DNA from: an uncultured Alphaproteobacteria bacterium
GTDB lineage: Bacteria; Pseudomonadota; Alphaproteobacteria; Rs-D84
DNA: 42,881 nt
Direction of reading: 5' to 3'
Assembly: GCA_905236005.1 (NCBI GenBank)
Contig: CAJONJ010000039.1
Span: 66,612-109,492 of the forward strand
Shown: piece after piece, positions 9,801-20,129 of the stretch
Layout of the letters: each line of letters starts with the position of its first letter
Position numbering within the stretch: position 1 is the stretch's first letter
Notes under the pieces: generated by a model
Databases searched by the model: none
Told to the model about the DNA's origin: nothing
What the model saw: only the letters and a program-made list of their open reading frames with translations
Translations under genes and position numbers: made by a program

Positions 9801-10660
9801 AAGTTGGGGTTTTTGGTGCGGGTGCATGGGGCACTGCGTTGGCTTTTTTGTGCGTAAAATCTGGCAATCAAGTAATTCAATGGGGTTTTAAAGGAATATT
9901 TGATGGTTTGGCAGATTTAAATCAGCCAAACGGTTTAATCAGAACGTCTGATATTGCAGAATTGGCACAATGTGAATATTGGTTGATGGTAACCCCAGCG
10001 GCTTTTTTTCGTGAAACTGTTCGCAAGATTCGGGATTTTTATTGTGGACAACCAATTTTGATTTGCACCAAAGGTATGGAAAGCGACAGCGGAATGTTCA
10101 TGTCTGAAATATTGGCGGAAGAATTACCAGAGTGTTGTGATGTTGGTGTATTATCTGGCCCCCAATTTGCACGTGAAGTTGCCACAGGTATTCCAACTGG
10201 TTCCACATTGGCTGGTAATGAAACAGTCAGGGCAGGGGGACATATCGCATTATCTGAATTATATTTGCAAGATACAGATGATATAATTGGTACGCAAATT
10301 TGTGGTGTTGGTAAAAACGCAGAATCTTTAATATCTGGTTTTTTGACTGTCAAAGCCAGCGGGGAAAATGAACGTGCTTTGATGTTTACACGTGCTTGGA
10401 ACGAAATAGTGGACATAGCAGTAGAAATGGGTGCTAATTGTGGGACATTTCATGGATTGTGTGGTGTTGGTGATTTGTTTTTGTCTGCTACTTCACCAAC
10501 CAGCAGAAATTTTTCAGCTGGCACAGCAATAGCCAAAGGCGAAGAATATTCTGGTACCATAGAAGGAATTTTTGCGTTACGTGGTTTAATACATCGTGCT
10601 GAAAAACTGGGTATATCAACCCCAATATTATGTGAAATGAAGACAAAAATGGGATTATAA
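9797..10660 (+). CDS. gpsA: NAD(P)H-dependent glycerol-3-phosphate dehydrogenase
   Basis: VGVFGAGAWGTALAF, VLSGPQFAREVATGIPT, GVGKNAESLISG, FHGLCGVGDLFLSATSPTSRNFSAG; ATGA overlap with the upstream gene. Confidence 0.93.
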   Translation: MKVGVFGAGAWGTALAFLCVKSGNQVIQWGFKGIFDGLADLNQPNGLIRTSDIAELAQCEYWLMVTPAAFFRETVRKIRDFYCGQPILICTKGMESDSGMFMSEILAEELPECCDVGVLSGPQFAREVATGIPTGSTLAGNETVRAGGHIALSELYLQDTDDIIGTQICGVGKNAESLISGFLTVKASGENERALMFTRAWNEIVDIAVEMGANCGTFHGLCGVGDLFLSATSPTSRNFSAGTAIAKGEEYSGTIEGIFALRGLIHRAEKLGISTPILCEMKTKMGL

Positions 10661-10681
10661 AGCGGTTGAATAACATTGTAC

Positions 10682-10711
10682 AAAGTCCTTTGGTTCAAAG
10701 GGCTTTTTTGT
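10682..10711 (+). terminator. Rho-independent terminator after gpsA
   Basis: AAAGTCCTTTG GTT CAAAGGGCTTTTTT. Confidence 0.8.
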
Positions 10712-10852
10712 TGCAAATGTATAAATAATATATATAATTTCCAAAAGTGCAGGGGATGAAATTGTTCTTTCTTGTATTTGTTACAGAATGCAAAAATGAA
10801 TAATTTGTCTCCGCATGAAAATAGAAAAATAAACAAAAAAATGGAGAAAAAA

Positions 10853-13012
10853 ATGTTTGGTTTATTTAAAAGTGAAAAACATGTTCTGAATAATCCAGTG
10901 GCTGTTGAATTTCAATATGGTGACGAAACAGTCAGATTAGAAACGGGGCGTTTTGCAAAACAGGCTACGGGTTCTGTTATGGCAACAATGGGTGGCACAA
11001 TGGTTTTAGCAACAGTTTGTGCTGAAAAAACAGCAGTAGAAGGACAAGATTTTTTTCCTTTGACCGTTGATTACCAAGAAAAATATGCATCATCTGGTCG
11101 TATCCCAGGTTCACGTGACAGACGTGAAGGCAAAGCAAGTGTCAGTGAAACATTGATTGCACGTTTAATTGACAGACCAATTCGTCCTTTGTTTCCAGAA
11201 ACATTTAAAAACAAAGTGCAAATAATTGCTCAGGTTTTTTCTTATGACAAGAAAAATCAGCCTGATATTTTGGCTATGATTGCATCATCTGCTGCGTTGG
11301 CATTGTCTGGTGTTCCGTTTGCTGGCCCAATTGGTGCTGCACGTGTTGGATACAAAGATGGTCAATATGTTTTGAATCCGTCTAAGAAAGAAGTAGAAGA
11401 ATCTGAAATGGATTTGGTCGTAGCAGCAACCAAAGATGGTGTTTTGATGGTTGAATCTGAAATTGGTGAATTAGACGAAGCAACAACACTTGGTGCTGTG
11501 AAGTTTGGTTTTGATGCACAACAGACAGTGATTTCTGCAATCAATGAATTGGCTGCAAAAGCAGGCAAAGAAGCATGGGAAGTTCCTGAAAAAACACCTG
11601 AATATATTGCGATGGAACAAGACTTTGAACAATTTGCAGGCGACATTGAAAAAGCATTGTTAATCAAAGAAAAATTGGTTCGTTTGGATACTTTGGCACA
11701 AATACATGCAACTGCCAAGACTCGTATTCCAGAATTGTTCCCAGATACAACAACTGCAACATCTACTTTGGAATCATGGGCAGACGAAATTGTTGAAAAC
11801 ATAACAGCACGTATTATGCGTGGCAATATTTTAGCTGGTAAACCACGTATTGATGGACGTGATACAAAAACTGTTCGTCCGATTGAAATTGAATTGGGTG
11901 TTTTACCACGTGCACATGGTTCAGCTTTGTTTACTCGTGGTGAAACACAGGCTTTGGTATCTTTGACATTGGGCGGTGGCAAAGATGCTTTGCCAATAGA
12001 AGCTTTAGATGGGGACAGTGAACGTGACTTTATTTTGAATTATAATTTCCCAGGCTATGCAGTTGGTGAAGTCAAAGGTTTAAAATCCCCAGGTCGTCGT
12101 GAATTGGGACATGGTAATTTGGCATGGCGTGCAGTTCATCCAATGGTTCCATCTCGTGAAGAATTTGATTATGTTATTCGTGTTTGTTCTGACATTTTGG
12201 AATCAAATGGCTCTTCATCTATGGCAACAACATGCGGTGCAACACTGGCTATGATGGACGGTGGCGTTCCTATGAAAAGACCAGTTGCAGGTATTGCAAT
12301 GGGCTTAATCAAAGAAGGTGACGATTATGCCATTTTGACTGATATTCTGGGTGATGAAGATCATTTGGGCGACATGGATTTCAAAGTAACAGGAACAGAC
12401 AGGGGTATCACAGCATTACAAATGGATATCAAAATTACTTCTATTACATTTGAAATTATGGAACATGCGTTGGCTCAGGCAAAAGATGGTCGTATGCACA
12501 TTTTGGGTAAAATTGAAAAGGCGATTAAGGCACCTCGTAAACATGTGTCTGAATTTGCACCTCAGGCATACACAATGCAAATCAATCCAGACAAAGTTCG
12601 TGATGTGATTGGCAAAGGTGGTGTTGTTATCCAGGCTTTGACCCGTGATACAAATACCCAAATTGAATTGTCTGATGATGGTAACATAAAAATCATGGCT
12701 TCCAGCCAAGAAGATGCGGATGCAGCGATTGCTCGTATCAAAGAAATCGTTGCTGAACCAGAAATTGGTGAAATTTATCAGGGCGAAGTCAGTGGAATTA
12801 AAGATTTTGGTTTGTTTGTCAAAATCTTAAAGGGTTTTGAATCTATGGTTCATATTTCTGAAATCACAGGCGAACGTCTTGAAAAAATAGAAGATGCCAA
12901 AATCAAAGTTGGCGATACTGTTTATGTTAGATACCTTGGTGCAGATAAACGTGGTAAAACACGTATGTCTATGGTCGGTATTGATCAAAAAACAGGTAAA
13001 GAGAAAAAATAA
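10853..13012 (+). CDS. pnp: Polyribonucleotide nucleotidyltransferase (PNPase)
   Basis: GRIPGSRDRREGKASVSETLIARLIDRPIRPLFP, C-terminal KH (VIGKGGVVIQALT) and S1 domains. GGAG is 6 nt upstream of the ATG at 10853. Confidence 0.97.
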   Translation: MFGLFKSEKHVLNNPVAVEFQYGDETVRLETGRFAKQATGSVMATMGGTMVLATVCAEKTAVEGQDFFPLTVDYQEKYASSGRIPGSRDRREGKASVSETLIARLIDRPIRPLFPETFKNKVQIIAQVFSYDKKNQPDILAMIASSAALALSGVPFAGPIGAARVGYKDGQYVLNPSKKEVEESEMDLVVAATKDGVLMVESEIGELDEATTLGAVKFGFDAQQTVISAINELAAKAGKEAWEVPEKTPEYIAMEQDFEQFAGDIEKALLIKEKLVRLDTLAQIHATAKTRIPELFPDTTTATSTLESWADEIVENITARIMRGNILAGKPRIDGRDTKTVRPIEIELGVLPRAHGSALFTRGETQALVSLTLGGGKDALPIEALDGDSERDFILNYNFPGYAVGEVKGLKSPGRRELGHGNLAWRAVHPMVPSREEFDYVIRVCSDILESNGSSSMATTCGATLAMMDGGVPMKRPVAGIAMGLIKEGDDYAILTDILGDEDHLGDMDFKVTGTDRGITALQMDIKITSITFEIMEHALAQAKDGRMHILGKIEKAIKAPRKHVSEFAPQAYTMQINPDKVRDVIGKGGVVIQALTRDTNTQIELSDDGNIKIMASSQEDADAAIARIKEIVAEPEIGEIYQGEVSGIKDFGLFVKILKGFESMVHISEITGERLEKIEDAKIKVGDTVYVRYLGADKRGKTRMSMVGIDQKTGKEKK

Positions 13013-13017
13013 CAAAC

Positions 13018-13042
13018 TGGGCGGCTTTGTCCGCCCATTTTT
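13018..13042 (+). terminator. Rho-independent terminator after pnp
   Basis: TGGGCGG CTTTGT CCGCCCA TTTTT. Confidence 0.8.
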
Positions 13043-13069
13043 AGTCAGGATTTTAATCAAAGGAACAAT

Positions 13070-13366
13070 ATGATGGATATGGAATCTTTAATGGCTCGTG
13101 CCCAATCTTTACAAACCAAGATAGCTGCTGCCCAGGAATCTTTGTCGCAAATGCATGTCAAAGGAATTGCGGGTAACGGATTAGTTGTCGTGGATATGAC
13201 TGGGAAATATGATGTTAAATCTGTAAACATAGACGACAAAGCTTTGGCACTTGGTACAGATAAATTGTCTGAAATGGTAATGTCAGCATATACAGATGCT
13301 AAAACCAAAGCAGATGTTTTAATTGATAAAACTATGTCTGAAATCACGGGTGGGGCATCAGATTAA
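13070..13366 (+). CDS. ybaB: YbaB/EbfC family nucleoid-associated protein
   Basis: MESLMARAQSLQTKIAAAQESLSQMHVKGIAGNGLVVVDMTGKYDVKSVNID matches the YbaB pattern. Confidence 0.85.
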   Translation: MMDMESLMARAQSLQTKIAAAQESLSQMHVKGIAGNGLVVVDMTGKYDVKSVNIDDKALALGTDKLSEMVMSAYTDAKTKADVLIDKTMSEITGGASD

Positions 13367-13417
13367 AAAAAACTGGACAACACAAAAAAAACAGTTTATT
13401 ATAAGCCTGCTTTGTTT

Positions 13418-13494
13418 GGGTGTTTAGCTCAGTTGGCTAGAGCATCTGCTTTACACGCAGAGGGTCAGGGGTTCGAGTCCCTTAACACCCACCA
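13418..13494 (+). tRNA. tRNA-Val (anticodon UAC)
   Basis: GGGTGTT...AACACCC acceptor, anticodon arm CTGC TTTACAC GCAG, TTCGAGTCC T-arm, encoded CCA. Confidence 0.97.
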
Positions 13495-13502
13495 GAAGAT
13501 TC

Positions 13503-13533
13503 AAGCCGTCAGAAATGACGGTTTAATTTTTTA
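13503..13533 (+). terminator. Terminator after tRNA-Val
   Basis: GCCGTCA GAAA TGACGGT followed by a T-rich run. Confidence 0.75.
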
Positions 13534-13573
13534 TAAATATTTGTAATTTTTTATTTTCTTTTACTGGTAATAT

Positions 13574-13588
13574 GTGATATAATATCAC
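13574..13588 (+). promoter_or_regulatory. Extended -10 promoter embedded in a perfect palindrome
   Basis: GTGATAT-A-ATATCAC contains TGATATAAT (TGnTATAAT); 26 nt before the ATG at 13614. Confidence 0.6.
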
Positions 13589-13613
13589 CAAACAGAAGTG
13601 GAAGGAGATTTCA

Positions 13614-13991
13614 ATGAAAACACAAGTTTTGTTTGGTTTTGGGCTGATATCTGCGTTGGTTGTGGGAACAAATGCATCTGCCAAGGTGGTTGATGTTAAC
13701 CGGCAATATGCGACTTCTCAGATGGAAGAAATGACCATAGAAGATGCCCGCAACATTCAAATTCTGGAAAACGATATTCGTATTTTGGATGCTGAAATCA
13801 AAAAATGTGAAAGCAGCAAAAAAGGTTGGATTGCTGGAACTGTGATTGGCAGTGCAGGTGTTCTTGCAACTGGTATTGCGGCAATTGTTCAGGGTGTTCA
13901 AATCAGCGATACTAAGAAAGCCACCAAAGAGGCTAGAGATAAAACAACAGAGTTGAATAATGCTGCAGAAAACATGAACAAAGATCAGTAG
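13614..13991 (+). CDS. Secreted/membrane small protein with Gly-rich transmembrane segment
   Basis: Signal peptide MKTQVLFGFGLISALVVGTNASA; CESSKKGWIAGTVIGSAGVLATGIAAIVQG; RBS GGAGG upstream. Confidence 0.75.
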   Translation: MKTQVLFGFGLISALVVGTNASAKVVDVNRQYATSQMEEMTIEDARNIQILENDIRILDAEIKKCESSKKGWIAGTVIGSAGVLATGIAAIVQGVQISDTKKATKEARDKTTELNNAAENMNKDQ

Positions 13992-14037
13992 TAGTAACTA
14001 ATCGTTGTTTGTAATGTAAAAAACAAGGGATATTCGC

Positions 14038-16104
14038 ATGAAAAAATATTTTATGATTGGTTTGATTATGGCTTTAGTCGCACCGAATATGTGTCCTGCA
14101 TATTCATATCGTGTGCAACAATTGATTGCTGAAAAGCAGGCCAAATTGAAAAAGTTGGAAAGTTGCAAAGGAACAACCAAGAATTTAAAGATTGCGGGAT
14201 TGTCCACATTGGGTATCACAGCGGTTGGTGTTGGTGCTAACGTGGCAGAAGCTGTTATTTTAAACAAAGAAAAGGGTAAATTAAACACAGCTAAAAACGA
14301 ATTAGCAGTAGCAGAACAAAAATATAATGATGCTAAAGAAAAACAGTACAGACAGAGTATGGCAAAACAGTATGGATATCAGCAAGATATTAACAACAGA
14401 ACATGTAATGCAACTTTAGATTCTGTTGCCAGTAGGGATTCTGCTTTAGTTGTTGCGAAAAACTATCTGGATGCCAACGGTACAGATCCAAAATGTAAAT
14501 TGCCAGGAACTGTTTTGTCAGGCTGTGATGACAAAGTTGAACGGAATGGTGGCTATGCAACATTGTCTTGTGTAATGGATTTTATACATGAGGGTGACAC
14601 AGTATCAAAAACCCATTATTACAATTTTAAATATAAGATTGGAATTGACGCTGGGGCACCATTTAATGAAGAAGTCACAGGTTGTGACAATGCGATAAAA
14701 AAGGTTAAAGCAGAAGATTCAGAAATTACCGGTTCTTGTTCTTGTAATGGTGATATTGTAACATGTGAAAAGAATCCTTTTGTAGATAAAACATTTAAGT
14801 TTGGTAAAATTATACTAACAGCTGAAGAAGAAAAAGCACAAAAATCCCCAAGAGAAATAGTAGAATTTAAAGATGTGTTTGGTTTATATAGAGCAGATCC
14901 GTTAGCACAAGCGAAAAGACTTTTGGATTGGTGGAAAGCAAATAGAGATGACGATGTCGAACCAGGAAATTGCAACACAATAGATAAAAATAAAAACACT
15001 GTTACGTGTGGCAATGTTACTGTGTTATTTGCAGATGTGAATAAATTGTATGAAGACACAACGGCATTTGCGATGGGAAAATATTTCTGTAGCAAAATAG
15101 GCGGAGATTGGTCTGGTAAAAATATTGCAGGTCAAGCAAAACATGATAAATGCACCAAACATGATGACTGGGTGAAATCGTGTGTGAATTATGTGTTTGG
15201 CAGCACAATTTACAGTGGTACCAATGTAAAATCTGTTTGTGAAACGATTGATTACGTTAACAAATTAGACCAAAAAGCAATAGTCAAAAAACAATTAGCA
15301 GAGGCTGCAGAAGCAAAAGCTGAAGCAGAAACCAAAGCTAAATATTGTAGTTACATTAATTGTGATGTATCTAAATGTACATTTGGCGAAAATGCTGACC
15401 AATCAGATTTATATTCTGTAATGTGTAACAGTGACAGTAACACGTTAAAATGTTACAGTAAAGATGATAGTGATACAAAAGAATATAATTGTAAAAACGG
15501 TTCAGAAGTGAATGTTGTAAACGAAAATGATGCACAGGTGTCAAATAATAACGCGGACAAAACAGCCAAAGCAACAGATAAGTTAAAGAACCCAGAAGCT
15601 GTTAATCAAGCAGAAAAGAAGGAAGAGTATATAGGGGGTGATGCTGGAAAGACAATTGATACTGATGAGGACAAGCTGAACGCTATCGTCACAAAAGTTC
15701 AAGAAACATTTGATCAAGGGTGCAGGACTGCAAAAGACCAGATGCGAGATGGATTAAGAAAAGAATTACAAGATGAAAGCATTGATTGTGATGATATTGA
15801 TGAGAAAGGTGTAATACGTTGTCCAGTTAACGATCTTAAGGCGACAGTACAGTTTGATTTTTCCGCGATGTGCTTAACTAAAAAACAAACAGAGGAAATA
15901 GATAAGTTTGCTACTTCTGTAGAACAAAAAACTGATTTAAAGTGTAGTGGTATGCTGAAATATATTAGTGATGAAATGGACAAAATTACCAATAGTTTAG
16001 GTTCTAACTGTCAAGAAGAAGATAAGATCAGTGCTATATGTGCAGTTGGTGGAGGTAACGCAGGATCTTATATATTTAAATATCCAAATTGTACAAAAGA
16101 CTAA
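14038..16104 (+). CDS. Large secreted Cys-rich protein
   Basis: Signal peptide MKKYFMIGLIMALVAPNMCPAYS; ESCKGTTKNLKIAGLSTLGITAVGVGANVAEAV; many cysteines. Confidence 0.8.
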   Translation: MKKYFMIGLIMALVAPNMCPAYSYRVQQLIAEKQAKLKKLESCKGTTKNLKIAGLSTLGITAVGVGANVAEAVILNKEKGKLNTAKNELAVAEQKYNDAKEKQYRQSMAKQYGYQQDINNRTCNATLDSVASRDSALVVAKNYLDANGTDPKCKLPGTVLSGCDDKVERNGGYATLSCVMDFIHEGDTVSKTHYYNFKYKIGIDAGAPFNEEVTGCDNAIKKVKAEDSEITGSCSCNGDIVTCEKNPFVDKTFKFGKIILTAEEEKAQKSPREIVEFKDVFGLYRADPLAQAKRLLDWWKANRDDDVEPGNCNTIDKNKNTVTCGNVTVLFADVNKLYEDTTAFAMGKYFCSKIGGDWSGKNIAGQAKHDKCTKHDDWVKSCVNYVFGSTIYSGTNVKSVCETIDYVNKLDQKAIVKKQLAEAAEAKAEAETKAKYCSYINCDVSKCTFGENADQSDLYSVMCNSDSNTLKCYSKDDSDTKEYNCKNGSEVNVVNENDAQVSNNNADKTAKATDKLKNPEAVNQAEKKEEYIGGDAGKTIDTDEDKLNAIVTKVQETFDQGCRTAKDQMRDGLRKELQDESIDCDDIDEKGVIRCPVNDLKATVQFDFSAMCLTKKQTEEIDKFATSVEQKTDLKCSGMLKYISDEMDKITNSLGSNCQEEDKISAICAVGGGNAGSYIFKYPNCTKD

Positions 16105-16130
16105 AAAAACGTCCGTTTGGACGTTTTTTT
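16103..16130. terminator. Bidirectional terminator
   Basis: AAAAAAACGTCC GTTT GGACGTTTTTTT between convergent genes. Confidence 0.9.
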
Positions 16131-16153
16131 AACAGGTTATTTGTTCAAATTAT

Positions 16154-17260
16154 TTATTTCCGTGCATTTTTTAATCTTAACTGACCACATGCAGAACCAA
16201 TATCTGCCCCACGTTCACGTCTGATACGGGTATGTATCCCATTTTTTATTAAAATATCTTGAAAACGATGGACTGCGTTGCCCGAAACAGATGCAAAATC
16301 ACGTTCATCAACTGTATTCCATGGAATCAAATTTACCATTACATTATGCCCACGCATCAAATCTGATAATTTTTCAGCATGTTCAGGTGTTGCATTAAAC
16401 AATTCTGTTTCCCCAGAATCGTTCTTTTTACCCAGTAATATATATTCTATCATCAACTGACGATTATGGGTGTCAGAAAACCTGAAAGCTGCATCTAAAA
16501 CCTCTGCAATCTTAAACCGATTATTTATAGGCATTATTTTGGCCCGTAAATCGTCCTGTGGTGCGTGTAATGATATCGCCAGGTTAATTGGTCGTCCCCA
16601 AGCATTTAACGCTTCTATGCCCGGAACTATGCCACAGGTTGATACAGTTATTCTTCGCCAAGAAATGTTTAATTCTTGGTTTGCACGTTCTAAAAATCCA
16701 ATCACGTTTTCAGTATTCTGTAATGGTTCGCCTGTTCCCATAACAACTATGTGTGATACATCGTTATTATTTGGGTCGCCATTTGGGCGAATTTCTTTTT
16801 TGCTGTCGTCAAATCTGTCGCCACGTAATTCCCACTGTGCAGTTAAAATCTGGGCATACATTTCATTTATGGTTAAATTACGTTTCAATCCCAACAGGGT
16901 GCTGGCACAGAATTTGCAACCCATAGCACACCCAGCCTGAGAGCTGACACAGACACTGTTGCCATATGTTGTTCGCATTAAAACACATTCTATTTGTTCA
17001 CAATCATTTAATTCCAGTAAGAATTTAGTGGTTTGATTATCTTTGCTTTCCAGTTTTTGAACAATTTTGACCGGCAAAGTACGTGCAATTTCATTTAATT
17101 TTGCCCTGATGTCAACCGGTAAATTTTTCATAACAGAAAAATCAGGTGCCCCACGATTCAACCATTCACGTATTTGTTTAGCACGAAAACGTGGCAGACC
17201 CATATCTGTCACAAATTTTTCCAATTCGCCATCTGTAAAATTAAAAAGTATCGGTTTCAT
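16154..17260 (-). CDS. rlmN: Dual-specificity 23S rRNA/tRNA adenine-C2 methyltransferase RlmN (radical SAM)
   Basis: CVSSQAGCAMGCKFCASTLLGLKRNLT, VVMGTGEPLQN, INLAISLHAPQDDLRAKIMPINN. Confidence 0.97.
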   Translation of the reverse strand: MKPILFNFTDGELEKFVTDMGLPRFRAKQIREWLNRGAPDFSVMKNLPVDIRAKLNEIARTLPVKIVQKLESKDNQTTKFLLELNDCEQIECVLMRTTYGNSVCVSSQAGCAMGCKFCASTLLGLKRNLTINEMYAQILTAQWELRGDRFDDSKKEIRPNGDPNNNDVSHIVVMGTGEPLQNTENVIGFLERANQELNISWRRITVSTCGIVPGIEALNAWGRPINLAISLHAPQDDLRAKIMPINNRFKIAEVLDAAFRFSDTHNRQLMIEYILLGKKNDSGETELFNATPEHAEKLSDLMRGHNVMVNLIPWNTVDERDFASVSGNAVHRFQDILIKNGIHTRIRRERGADIGSACGQLRLKNARK

Positions 17261-18081
17261 AGTTTATATCTGTCATCGTTTATAATTATAACTGCTTTGC
17301 GACGTAACTGTTTTAAATTTTGGTCAGCCATTGCAGATGCTTGTTTGAAAATTGCATTTTGTTTTATAATTTCATCCAGATTTTTATATTCTTTGGATTT
17401 TTGTTCTTTGCACACCAACAACACAGAATTATCTTGCTTTTTTGACCATGTTAATAATGGTAAATCTGCAATTCTGTGACGAATATCTTCTGATAATTCA
17501 TATTGCTGGGCTGTGATAGTTTGTGGGTATCCGCCTAGATTTTCTATTTGTTTTTCTGCATCAGCACAATTTTTCGGTTTGCTTAATTTTTTTGCCATAT
17601 TATCAGGAATATCAACCACACGAATCATAGTAATTTCAATCGGCAAACCACGTTCACGAATCAAATCTGATTTTTCAGATGCAATATCATTATCGGAAAC
17701 TTCAATGTTTGGAACAATAGTCTTTGCCATCATAATTTGCCATGCTATGTCAGAACGAACCGCCAATCTGGCCATAGAACGCATTGTTTCACTGATGTTT
17801 CCCAGATTCATACGTTTTAATTCTTTGTCTGCATCTTTGTCAGTAATCTTTACACCAAAATTATTTGCATATTCTATTTTGATATAATCATCAATGATGT
17901 TTTGAAAAGCCTGTCTTCTGTTTGTTGCAGATGTTTTGCCCTGACGTGCCATCAATTCTGTGCGTGCTGTGATATCAGTATCTGTAATTGGATTACCGTT
18001 TACACTGGCAACAACACTGGCTGCGTTTGCAACACCAACAGACAATAACATAAAACAAAAACATGCACATATTTTCTTCAT
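17257..18081 (-). CDS. SurA-like periplasmic chaperone
   Basis: Signal peptide; VVASVNGNPITDTDITARTELMA, FQNIIDDYIKIEYA; directly downstream of lptD. Confidence 0.8.
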   Translation of the reverse strand: MKKICACFCFMLLSVGVANAASVVASVNGNPITDTDITARTELMARQGKTSATNRRQAFQNIIDDYIKIEYANNFGVKITDKDADKELKRMNLGNISETMRSMARLAVRSDIAWQIMMAKTIVPNIEVSDNDIASEKSDLIRERGLPIEITMIRVVDIPDNMAKKLSKPKNCADAEKQIENLGGYPQTITAQQYELSEDIRHRIADLPLLTWSKKQDNSVLLVCKEQKSKEYKNLDEIIKQNAIFKQASAMADQNLKQLRRKAVIIINDDRYKL

Positions 18082-18092
18082 TTTCCGTTCCT

Positions 18093-20129
18093 TTAATAAT
18101 GTTTACCATCAATACTGATTCCAAATCTGAATTGAAATGTAGTCCCACCAACATAATCAGCAATAATTGCATTATCACGTTTATATTCAAATGCTAAATA
18201 ATAACATGGGTGGTTATAATATATTCCACCAGAATGACTTTGCCATGCGTGTTCGTAAATATTGTAAATTACAAATTCTTTGATGTTTATACGTTTAGTA
18301 ATTTGTAATCCGACCCCACTCATAATTTCATCTGTATCTTTGTCTTCTGTAGAATACATATCAATTGGATTTGAATCCCAAATATGTCCAACAGTTAAAT
18401 ATGTATTACCACGACCAATGTGTAAATCGTTTTCAATATGTCTTAAATACATATCTTTTCGGTCAACACGAAAACGAGTGGATATTTGAAAAAAATCATT
18501 ATTACTGTATGAAATACGACCAACATAATCAGAAAAACCATTTCTGAAACCATTTTCATTGAAATCTGTGTGTTCCAAATTACGTGTTTTAAAATCGTAT
18601 GTTTGTCCCAAGAATATTTCCAGATTGTGATTTTTATTGAATCCCATCCATTGAACACCATAATCTGTAAAATTACCGTTTTCCCAAACGTCATAACCAG
18701 CATATCTGTTGTTTGAAAATAATGTTGTGTCAGATAAAAAACGACCCGCTGAATCGTTCAAAAACGCAAACACAGATTGTTTGTCTGAATGTTCCATCAC
18801 CGTTAACCTGACACGTGGTTCCAATATATACGTCCAATCATCATGGATATCAAACAAAGGCAATCCCCATTCAAAATATCCATTTGGTAAAAATCTTGTT
18901 TTAATACCAGAATAAGAATCCAACACAGAACCATCTTCTGCATAAATGGCAGTATTTTTAAAATTATAAATATCGTATCTAGTGGCGGCACTTAGTGTTA
19001 TGCGATTTCCACCCCACAAAGTCCATGGTGAAACGATTCTGCCTTCACCAATAAACCTTTGATTATAATCATCGCCACGTCCAACGACGCTTAATATATC
19101 ACCATCAATTTTTAAATAAGTTTCTGCAAACAGTGGATTTGTTTGATACACACCACGAATATTTGGTAATATATTTCCAGATGGTGCAGTCCCATCACGT
19201 AATTCTTGGAACACGTGGGTATCAGCAACTATATAACTGGTTTGACCAAATAATTCAACTTTGGCACCAGAATCTAAGTATGGTTGATTTTCATAGAATC
19301 CATATTTTTGTAAATATGTTTGATCTGATGTTCTGTTTACATATACAATTGCACGTGCGTTTTCGCCCATTTCTATGGTGTCATTATTGTAAACATGCCA
19401 ACGATTTTTACCTTCTTTGTTATGTGTCCAAGAACCATGTGTTCTGAATTCAGAATGATTTAAATTTAATCTGTGTTCCAACTGTAACAAAGGGTTTTCT
19501 TTTGTCAAAAATGAAAATGTTGGTGTCAAATCATGTGTTTCAGATATGTTTATATACACAGGTATATTTATTTGTGCACCCATACCATTCGTAGAATTTA
19601 TACTGGGCATTAAAAAACCAGATTTATATTTTACAGACGGATCAGGCATTTCATAATATGGTAACCAAAATACTGGAATGTTATCGTTATATAACCAAAA
19701 AATAGCATTATGAAAATAAAGCATTTTTTCAGATGCATCATGAATAATCTTGTTACCAGATATTTCCCATGCGTTCCCAAAAGAATCGCATTTATCACAC
19801 GCTGTGAAAATTGCATGTTCAGCAATAGTTTCATTTGTTTTTCTGGTTATTTCATCTGCACGAATATAAACGTTGCTGCCCAACCACAATTCAATATCAT
19901 TAGCGGTTGCAAAATCTGCATTTTTAGAAAATGCTGCATCATTTAATTTGATTGTTTGTCCAGATGTATTTGTAATTTCTGTGTTACCAGAAGTTTTCAT
20001 TTCTTCTGATTTTAAATCATATTCTATTTTGTCTGATTTAATCGTTTTTGGTGCATCCATATCAACACCCAACGCAAAGGCTGTTGTTGCGATACATCCA
20101 AATAACAAAGATGAAGTTAAATATTTCAT
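18093..20129 (-). CDS. lptD: LPS-assembly protein LptD
   Basis: OstA-like N-terminus (TIKSDKIEYDLKSEEMKTSGNTEI), PVFWLPYYEMPDPSVKYKSGFLMP, C-terminal barrel. Confidence 0.93.
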   Translation of the reverse strand: MKYLTSSLLFGCIATTAFALGVDMDAPKTIKSDKIEYDLKSEEMKTSGNTEITNTSGQTIKLNDAAFSKNADFATANDIELWLGSNVYIRADEITRKTNETIAEHAIFTACDKCDSFGNAWEISGNKIIHDASEKMLYFHNAIFWLYNDNIPVFWLPYYEMPDPSVKYKSGFLMPSINSTNGMGAQINIPVYINISETHDLTPTFSFLTKENPLLQLEHRLNLNHSEFRTHGSWTHNKEGKNRWHVYNNDTIEMGENARAIVYVNRTSDQTYLQKYGFYENQPYLDSGAKVELFGQTSYIVADTHVFQELRDGTAPSGNILPNIRGVYQTNPLFAETYLKIDGDILSVVGRGDDYNQRFIGEGRIVSPWTLWGGNRITLSAATRYDIYNFKNTAIYAEDGSVLDSYSGIKTRFLPNGYFEWGLPLFDIHDDWTYILEPRVRLTVMEHSDKQSVFAFLNDSAGRFLSDTTLFSNNRYAGYDVWENGNFTDYGVQWMGFNKNHNLEIFLGQTYDFKTRNLEHTDFNENGFRNGFSDYVGRISYSNNDFFQISTRFRVDRKDMYLRHIENDLHIGRGNTYLTVGHIWDSNPIDMYSTEDKDTDEIMSGVGLQITKRINIKEFVIYNIYEHAWQSHSGGIYYNHPCYYLAFEYKRDNAIIADYVGGTTFQFRFGISIDGKHY

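Noticed and set aside
11362-11982. 206-aa minus-strand ORF
   Set aside because: Antisense shadow of pnp.
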